From Prochilodus magdalenae (taxonomy: Eukaryota; Chordata; Actinopteri; Characiformes; Prochilodontidae): a stretch of 64,000 nt of DNA. The notes beneath the pieces are model-generated. The model worked only from the letters and a program-made list of their open reading frames with translations, had not been told where the DNA came from and ran no database searches. The position numbers and the translations under genes are program-made. The stretch lies in NCBI GenBank assembly GCA_024036415.1, contig JAMWET010001365.1:311501-375500 (forward strand), given 5' to 3'. Shown here piece by piece: positions 24,050 to 64,000 of the stretch (positions are counted from its first letter, which is position 1; each line of letters starts with the position of its first letter).

Positions 24050-25760
24050 TACCAACCAAATGTACTATCTGGACCAGCTATCTTATAATTTCATTCACAC
24101 GGAACAAAAATACCGCACCCAAAGCAAACTCCTGTGTGGTTGGGCAAAACACAGCACAAAACCTCATGCCATGAAATACATGATCTTCCTAAGAATTCAT
24201 GTCTTAGTTTAAGCTTTTTTGTCTGTTTAAATACTGATAAGTAATGTAATGATGTGTGATGGATCAGATAGATAGGTTTAGATCATTATTCCTTCTGCAG
24301 ACACAGTTAAAGGGTACACAACATGTCCAAAAGTATCTAGACCCTTTTAAGTGAATGTAAACCCTTCTCTGAGACAACTTGCCTCACCTAGTGCCAAGAC
24401 ACAGTCCAGCACAGCAGTCAACATTTATTTTTTTCATACATGCCAACCTTACCAAGATCCCAAGATAGCTATGAATTCTATGCAGGGCTAGGCTAGTTTA
24501 TGCTGGTCTGGTTCTGGCTTAGCTAGTCACTAGTCTGGACCGTGTGTACCAGGAATACACTACAAATAGGATTCCCACCCACAGTGTTCCTTTGATGATC
24601 ATGACTGGTGAGGGCTGGGTACACCGACACCTGAATTCTGCTGGGATGTTTAAAAATGTTCAGTAAATGTGTTTAGGCTTTTTTTCTTTGAAAACCAAGA
24701 CAAAATAGTTTCAGCCTATTTAATTCATGCTGTAGTGAAAAAGTGTGAAAATGATTAAAGACTGTGAAAAGCAGTGTTTGGTATTTGGCCAAATGTTTTA
24801 TTTTTCTCCGTTTCAGGCATAAATTTTAGTTTGGCGTATTTCTACTGTACAGTTTCTACTTTCACAGCTTATTCAGGACATATAGCTACAACATACCTGC
24901 ATACACACATACACAGTCCCTTTCTCTGACTGTGTTCTGCTCTACAAAGGTAACAAAATGAAGAAAGATAAAAGATAAAGCACGTTTATAGCTCATTCCC
25001 AGCACATTGCCACAGGCGCCAAAACAATTCATTTGAATATGCGCTAATACACCATTTAAGTGCTTTGACATATTACAGATACTGTAATACTGGCAGCAAT
25101 CCACTTCATGAGTACATGTATCTCATTCAGAGGTCTATCTATCTGACTGTGTGCACTGGGTATAAAACCTTATATTCATGTGCAGCTGTCCAATGCATCC
25201 AGGTGCTCACTGTGTTGGTGGGTTTCTTCATGGAGATCTGACAACCTGTGTATGTGGAAACCCCCTTTGTAAGGGTCCAGATTCACTTCGTTGAGGGAAA
25301 AATGTACTATCTGAACCAGCTATCTTATAATTTCATTCACACGAAACAAAAGTACCGCACCCAAAGCAAACTCCTGTGTGGCTGGCCAAAACACAGCACA
25401 AAACCTCATGCCATGAAATAAATGACCTTCCTAAGAATCCATGTCTTAGTTTAATTTTATTTGTCTATTTAAATACTGATAAGTAATGTAAACTAAACAG
25501 CTTTTTTTTTTGTCTATTTGTTTTGGGTGCAGTCATATTGTTTCGCACGACCTGATGGATTAGATAGAACATTATTCCCTCTGCAGACACATTTACAGGG
25601 TTCACTACATCTCCAAAAGAATGTAGACCCCTTTCAGTAAATGTGAACCCTTTTCTGAGATAACTTGCCTAGGCCTGGCTCGCCTAGTCCAGTACAGCAA
25701 TCAACATTTATTGTTTACCATACATGCCAACTATGCAGGGCTAGGCTAGTTTATGCATGT
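24050..25760. repeat. Intergenic repeat mosaic, copies 3 and 4
   Basis: Two more direct copies of the AAGCAAACTCCTGTGTGG unit, about 24056-24520 and 25290-25700, each followed by the CCAAAAGTATCTAGACCC or related end. 25190-25300 also matches 18700-18790 (GTGTTGGTGGGTTTCT). They are not clearly coding. The 24520-25190 spacer looks unique. Confidence 0.7.
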
Positions 25761-26495
25761 CTGTGTCACTCTGGGCTGTGTGTACCAGGAATCCACTATA
25801 CAAAGGATTACCACCCACAGCGGGCTCTTGTGACCGGTGATGTCTGGCTACAATTGTCTGTTTGAATATCACATCCACCTTGAATGCAGGAAGCCTCTTA
25901 CACATATTTAGCAGGTCAGTGCAGTATTCTTTAGCTTACATGGGATATGCGAGCAGAAGACCCGCTGTTAAGTGCCTCTGTTGGGCAGTTGTGGGCTGAA
26001 AATTAGGAAACAAGTGTCCTTTAGTCTTTGGTCTTGGATATTAAGCTATAAATGAGTGACATTTTATTACACACATATACATTGTGTGTGTGTGTGTTTG
26101 TGTGTGTTTATTCCAAACATAAGATAAGCAGAAATAAACCAAAATAGGCAAATTACTAACCAGGCTCATGGAACGGTATCTTGGTAAGACTATTAGTGTG
26201 CTAAATCAAATGCAGAGGCTGCAGCAAATAATACAAATCTGCCATTAAAACAGTTTAAAAATAACATTAAGCAGCTACACAATAGCACATTTCCTTAAGT
26301 AGCAATGTAAACTGTGTAATATGAGAGGGTCTGAGTCTCTGTGCCCTCAAGAGCCCAAAACAAGGCGCTTAAAATCATTTCTAGAGTTACTCAGGCTCCA
26401 GACTCCATCTAAGGTGTTCTTTGAGTTGTTCCGCTGAATGCACAATCCCAACTTCATTTCCTCATGTTATTCAAAGTAGGGTACCTGGGCCTGGT
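25761..26495. other. Upstream flank of gene B
   Basis: Mostly unique sequence with one TG microsatellite (about 26083-26108). Proximal regulatory elements of gene B should lie here, but I cannot name individual factor sites with confidence. Confidence 0.45.
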
Positions 26496-26530
26496 CATAA
26501 AAGGCACCGCAAGACTGAGCCTTCACATCA
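26496..26530 (+). promoter_or_regulatory. TATA-like core promoter of gene B
   Basis: A CATAAAAG box at 26496-26503 lies about 74 bases before the gene B ATG. This would put transcription start near 26525-26532 and give a short 5' leader within exon 1. The surrounding 25870-26495 is non-repetitive apart from a short TG run near 26085, in contrast to the repeat-rich DNA to its left. The position fits an RNA polymerase II core promoter, but no start site can be read directly. Confidence 0.5.
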
Positions 26531-26569
26531 GTCGTGTGTCTGTGGTAGCTGCAGGGCATCTCTCAGACC

Positions 26570-58996
<32,427 letters not shown>

Positions 58997-59436
58997 AATC
59001 CCATCAGCTTTAGATTTGCATTACAATGAAGGAAAACAGGATCTGGGTTCACAGGAATGTTGCATGATTTGTGTGATTTGTTTTTATCATCAGTGATTTA
59101 GCTGTAACTGTGATTGATGATTTGAGCTCATCTATTTTGATTTTTGGTGTTTTCTACTTTACACTGCTGCTGCTCTGAGCCGAAACTCCATAAGGACTTC
59201 CTGTGTGGTCCCTGCTTTGTCTCGTAATATTAAATACATGCCCTTCTATTAAAACCACTGTGAAGAAAGACAAAGTGTAATCTCAGGTTCTAGAGCTCAG
59301 GTTTCAGTGTTCATTTCTGCTATTGACCTGCTACCTTTGTTGGTGTTTTGTATTTGTTACTTGTTTCTAAAGTACTTTGATCATAAATCACATTGCCTTG
59401 TAATGATGAATTTAAATGATGTAATCATATAATAAT

Positions 59437-59442
59437 AATAAA
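59437..59442 (+). terminator. Candidate polyadenylation signal of gene B
   Basis: AATAAA lies about 440 bases after the gene B stop. The gene A counterpart is at 12754-12759. Conservation in both copies supports its use, although a weaker ATTAAA (near 59230) could also serve. Confidence 0.5.
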
Positions 59443-59629
59443 GCATGAATTGGTGAAGCATAATTATGTCTTTCCCTGTTTCATCAGCCAAGAAATATGA
59501 CTGTCATAAAGTTTTATAATAGATTTATAATATGTAACAAATTGTCTGTGTAGAGATTGTATCAGCTCTATGTACAAAAGCTCCCAGCACTTTGCTGCAC
59601 TGTTTATGTCTGTCAGAAAAGCAAATTGT

Positions 59630-59631
<2 letters not shown>

Positions 59632-59678
<47 letters not shown>

Positions 59679-59700
59679 GCACGCACACACACACACATAT
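59632..59700. repeat. (AC)n microsatellite
   Basis: About 34 AC units with a few ACGC interruptions. They lie inside the duplicated 3' flank but are absent from the gene A side. Confidence 0.96.
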
Positions 59701-59989
59701 ATTTGCAGGGGGCTTGACTGGGAAGGAATAGCAGGGCCCTATATGCTATTACAGACAGTGCTGTCTGAGCCAGCCACTGGATCACCAGTCCAGACAGTAG
59801 GCACTTTTACAGTAAACACTCCTCCCTTTTTCTGGAATCGCTGTAACAATGTGTATTCTGCTGCTGGAGATTCCCTCTCTTTGCAATGTCACTTTTGACA
59901 AGAACGATCGACTGACCTGATCACCAAGTTTACGCGAATGCTTAGTTACTGATTAGGGGTCATGTTTTAATGTGTGGTGCAAAGTCCTG

Positions 59990-60055
59990 CTTAGAAAGCT
60001 GCCCTCTCTCACCCACTTCTTCCATTCTGAAGGACCTGAGCTGGAGGGACAGGTA
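59990..60055 (+). other. Conserved block ending in a splice donor, possible 5' exon
   Basis: A near-identical block (CTCACCCACTTCTTCCATTC to GCTGGAGGGACAG followed by GTAAAC) occurs here and at about 13095-13151. The pattern could be a 5' untranslated exon of the downstream gene at 61908, duplicated along with the mucin 3' half. There is no coding evidence. Confidence 0.3.
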
Positions 60056-60456
60056 AACTCTCACTCTCTCTGACTCTTCTCAACAAGTCAATAAATCAAT
60101 GTAGACATTCATAATTAAAAATATTACTAACCAATTCTTTACGGTATAACTAGTCCAATAGTTTATCATGTATTTATTAAATATTACATATTCACCAAAT
60201 ATATATAGCAGATACCTTAAATACCTTTACTTCCATGTTGTCAAAAAACATGTATCTTCATTTTTAGTGATTTATATTTTTGTGCTTCATTTGTACACAG
60301 CAGTTGTTAATAATGTTAATATAATCATGGGGAAACAGAAATGCTTCAGAATTGCTAGGGATAAAATCTTTTCACATTAAAATGATAAAAAGAATAAGGT
60401 ATGCTTTTTTTTTGTTGTCAATTTGGAGATGCTTTGCTTTTCTTTGACCAGTGATG

Positions 60457-60480
60457 ATGATGATGATGTGTGTGTGTGTG

Positions 60481-60540
<60 letters not shown>

Positions 60541-60541
60541 G
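60457..60541. repeat. (GAT)n(GT)n(AT)n microsatellite
   Basis: GAT units, then a GT run, then an AT run, about 85 bases in all. Confidence 0.95.
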
Positions 60542-60559
60542 TGTGTTCCCAAAGTCTGA

Positions 60560-61900
60560 CAGTGCAAGTGAAAATACTTCTGTTTTGTATTTGTTTCTAC
60601 GTTTTATTTAAATATATTCACATTAACTTAAGAAATCTCAGTTTTTGCTTTAATGTCAATCTGCACTTGAACTTTCAAGGACTCCACAAGTCTCTAATGC
60701 TAATGTGCAAAAGTTTCTAATGAGCAAATCAAGTGCATGAGTATATTGGGTCAACAGTTTGCTTAAATTTGAATAGTTAGTTACATGTAGTGCTAAATTA
60801 AATGTATTGCAGAAAAAGCTGTTTCTACATTTGTCATATATTTTCGGTATTGTTATATTTTCACACTTGTTATTTATGCATAAATTAAAGTAATACCAAT
60901 ATCCAACATACTTTTGGACCCCATAAAAACTGGCATGAATAAAACTGGCTCTAAGGATCCCTCTGTTTGATCATTTCTATTAAGTTAAGAGGTTTTTGTA
61001 AAAAAAGGAAAGTATCTGAAATGGCGTTTACTGAAAAACAGGGCTGGAGTGGGACTTGTTTTCAGACTGAGTTTACATGATGGCAGAACAGCCCATCTTA
61101 AATTCTACCCCCTCAACCCGCTAACGTCCTGCAGTGTGATTACATCAGTCTAATGGCTATTCCTAACAGCAGTGCAGTTACCCTGCAATCAGTGTAGCAT
61201 CTATGTAGGCAAAGCGTATTGCCAAGGTGGGCATGAGATATGTTTATTACTGTTAAGACCTTAACTGTAATGACAACAATGCCAACAAATATGTATATAC
61301 ATATTCATGTCCTACACACAGCCGTTTTTGGATACAGGGAACAAATGTAAATAAACATACTTTCTGTTTTGCTCATTTAAATGCACAAATTCTATTTATT
61401 TATTTATTTGCTGGAGTTTAATACAGTATATTGGCAAAAAGTTTATAGTAGGTTATATACACATACCTCGAGCTGTTCCTAGATATGAAATACTTTTCAA
61501 ATAGTTTCCTGTGGTATTTGAACTTAGAGGTTTCACAACACCTTTACAAAAGATCTTTCCAGCACCTCCCAACAGAATGCTTATTGTTATCATCATCCAA
61601 CTACAAGCCATGCACACTGTTTACTCTGGAAAGGATCCTGCACATTATCCTCCGAATACTTTGATTTTTAGTTGCACCCTTCCTCTTCCAGGAAATGAAC
61701 TGCATTTCCTGCAAACCACTAGAAAAAAAAAGATCTTCAGGGGGTCCTTCCCTTTTGGCCATGTTTTCTAATGGATCTGAACAATAGAGCTTAGAAAAAA
61801 TGCTGTTTGTGCACAAGCTGACAGTAATGGGTTGTGGCAGATGAGGCTGGAGAAAGGTGCAGTGCTGCTTCATCCACTGTACTGCTCTGTTTCACTTGCA
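60560..61900. other. Flank upstream of the SLCO1-like exon
   Basis: AT-rich, no repeat family or gene recognised. The last 20 bases provide the pyrimidine tract and CAG acceptor of the next exon. Confidence 0.45.
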
Positions 61901-61907
61901 GAGCACC

Positions 61908-61958
61908 ATGAGTGTGGAGAAAAAAGAACCACGACAGCCATGCTGCTCCAAACTAAAG
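61908..61958 (+). CDS. First coding exon of a SLCO1/OATP1-like gene (partial)
   Basis: After acceptor TTTCACTTGCAG at 61890-61901, a short leader AGCACC is followed by ATG and 17 codons, MSVEKKEPRQPCCSKLK, then donor GTCAGT in phase 0. In vertebrate SLCO1 genes the first coding exon ends with a similar C...LK just before the first membrane segment, also in phase 0. That is the basis for the proposal, which is only a short motif match. The remaining exons must lie beyond 64000. No second coding exon was found in 61959-64000. Confidence 0.4.
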
Positions 61959-61962
61959 GTCA

Positions 61963-61963
<1 letters not shown>

Positions 61964-62025
<62 letters not shown>

Positions 62026-62048
62026 ACTCTCTCTCACTTTCTCTCTCT

Positions 62049-62125
<77 letters not shown>

Positions 62126-62138
62126 TCACTCTTACTGA
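61964..62138. repeat. (CT)n low-complexity tract
   Basis: About 175 bases of CT units with occasional CA or TTT interruptions, starting five bases after the splice donor at 61959. It produces spurious Ser/Leu-rich frames on the + strand and Arg/Glu-rich frames on the minus strand. Confidence 0.97.
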
Positions 62139-63609
62139 CTTTCTCAGAAATCACCATTATCTACATACCAAAGATGCAGAGATACAAACGATGCACCAAC
62201 CAAAAAAATACCTAAAAAGTCCTAAGGGTGTTCTTTGGAGCAATGCCACCCAGCCTACATGTGTATACATAGTGTACCTATACATTCCTTTATCATGTAA
62301 TTTCTCCGAATAGGACATTATGTGATTGGTTTCTGATTAGACACAGGTCATGTTTTGGGTTATAGAAGCTGTTGATGATTACCTGAGCAGTTGCCATTGC
62401 AAAAACCTATTTGAGGCCTCTGACCCAGACCTTAACCTTAACCCATCAATGTTTAACTCTCATTACTGTGAGCAAGACGTAGCATAGAGAGGAACAGGTG
62501 TCATTAGGATAATGCTGGTGATGTTTCTAGGCTATATATCTGACGTTTGAATTATTTCAGTCTGCACTGATATTGTAGTGAATACAATAACTAGCAATTC
62601 TAAAAATGTCAAGTGAGTCCAAATGTGTTTCTTCCCCAGACGCTGGTTTATATGTGCATTAGATTTGATTAACAGGACTGGTTTCAAGTTTCAGAATTCC
62701 CACCGTATTTTCTAACAACATTTGAAGGAAACAAAATGATGACTGTATTCAAGTTGTCGCACAATTTACTAATGAGATTAGACCAGAGAGGCTGGAGGAA
62801 TGTGGCTTGGGAGCATGCTGCTGTGAGTCAATCAAACTTTGATGTTCAAACTATTGTACATCATTAGAATCAACAGAACACCTGTTCTCCACAATGTGTT
62901 ATCACATTCATGGACATGGGAAGAAGGGGATGCAGAAGGGGTTGCAGCACCCCTAGATGTCAGGACAGCATCCTTAGACGCCAAGAGGCCATGTCCTACA
63001 TTTTTCTTGCATTTAATGTTATTCCTTGTGGAATTAATTTATGGAATTTGATTGACTTTATGTACCAAAAATGAATAAATGAACCTTTCTGGTGATATGA
63101 GACTGCTGGTTGCCTTGTAAATAAACAGTAAGTAGAAATGCATTATATGCGTGGCATATATACAGTAAATCTGCTCAGATTATTACAGAATTGCTGCCCC
63201 TATTGCATTATACGTTCTTCAAAAGTTTGAAATGTGTAAATAGACTTTTAAATAGACCTGGCCATAGCCAGTCAGACGTGCTCTACCTCTACTTTATCTT
63301 CTCCCATCAGTTAACGGAAATATTATGCAACCCAGAAAAACCTGATGGTCCACTAAAACAAACAGCACTAAAAGCTACACTATCTCAACATCACTGAATT
63401 GGAGAAAGTGCAACCAACTTCTAAGACTGAACTTTGGAGTTGTGGAACACTAACAGCCGTAATAAGCTATAATAATGTCAAAAAGACTTTCAAGTAATTT
63501 TAGTTAAATAAATATTTTCTATTTAAATAAAAGGCTCTCTGACTTTTACACAGTGCTGTATATGTGAACTGTGCACCATACTCTGTTCTAACACCTTCTA
63601 TTTGGTGTA
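62139..63609. other. Intron 1 of the SLCO1-like gene
   Basis: Nothing recognised as coding; no splice-flanked frame resembling the next membrane segments of an OATP was seen. Confidence 0.4.
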
Positions 63610-64000
63610 AATAATCAATCAATCAATCAATTTTTATTTATATAGCGCTTTTTACAACCAACATTGTCTCAAAGCAGCTTCACAAAAAATCAATTTGTTA
63701 TAAAAAAGAAAAGAACCACAAGGTTAATTTACAGACATGTGAGGGTGGGTGGGGTTGGGTGGCGAGGGTCGGTGGAAAAACCGGGTCCAAGCCCCCCTTG
63801 AGCAAGCCAGAGGCAACAGTGGAAAGGAAAAACTCCCTTGGGTAAGGAAGAAACCTCGAGAGGGACCAGGCTCAAGGGCGGAACCCAACCTCCTTAGGTC
63901 AACCCGGATGAGACGAGAGAGACAGACAGAACTAACATAGAAGAACATCTAATAGATCCAGTCTGATTAGATCCAGTCTGATTAGTCCAGGAGGCAGTAA
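63610..64000. repeat. Dispersed fish repeat at the right edge
   Basis: Begins AATCAATCAATCAATCAATT and contains TTTATTTATATAGCGCTTTT, AAAGCAGCTTCACAAAAAAT and GGAAAGGAAAAACTCCCTTG. This combination is a familiar dispersed repeat in teleosts and is cut by the window end. Confidence 0.75.

Noticed and set aside
59464..59785. Cys/Val-rich minus-strand frames downstream of gene B
   Set aside because: Translation of the AC microsatellite at 59632-59700; no gene context.
61832..62313. Ser/Leu-rich and Arg/Glu-rich frames over the CT tract
   Set aside because: Pure low-complexity translation of a dinucleotide repeat.

Overview
The window is eukaryotic and almost certainly from a ray-finned (teleost) fish. 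Genes are split into short exons with GT/AG introns. Tc1/mariner elements with decayed DDE transposases, an L1-type LINE tail and SINE-like repeats typical of fish genomes are common, and microsatellites are long. No prokaryotic operon, CRISPR array, rRNA or tRNA gene was seen.

The window is dominated by two tandem, same-strand, secreted gel-forming mucin genes. Gene B (26570-58996, + strand) appears complete. I can follow 42 exons with consistent intron phases, summing to 8229 nt (2742 codons plus stop). Domain order: signal peptide, D1-C8-TIL, D2-C8-TIL, D', D3-C8-TIL, a single 3-kb Thr/Ser/Pro-rich repeat exon (41224-44270), D4-C8-TIL, two VWC-type modules and a C-terminal cystine knot. 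Gene A (3218-12260) is the 3' end of a paralogue entering from the left edge, from the D4 domain to the cystine knot. Its first seven exons in the window are intact. The later ones (from 7178) carry many small indels.

Bases 1 to about 13320 and about 45907 to 60216 are copies of one another, including introns and 3' flank, so a block of about 13-14 kb covering the mucin 3' half was duplicated. Since then the copies took different insertions: different Tc1-like elements in the D4 intron of each, and a further Tc1-like element only in gene B. A small segment in the D4 intron is inverted between copies.

The 14 kb between the mucins (12261-26569) holds no gene I can support. It has a SINE-like repeat, an L1 tail, a CpG-richer segment between 66-bp direct repeats, and a mosaic of direct and inverted repeats at 18200-25800. 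A TATA-type core promoter sits just before gene B. Downstream of gene B, one short coding exon (61908-61958) looks like the first coding exon of a SLCO1 (OATP1)-type transporter; the rest lies beyond the right edge.

All exon boundaries were read by eye from splice signals, phase and domain sense. Orthology to a particular mucin (MUC2, MUC5AC or MUC5B) cannot be settled from this window.
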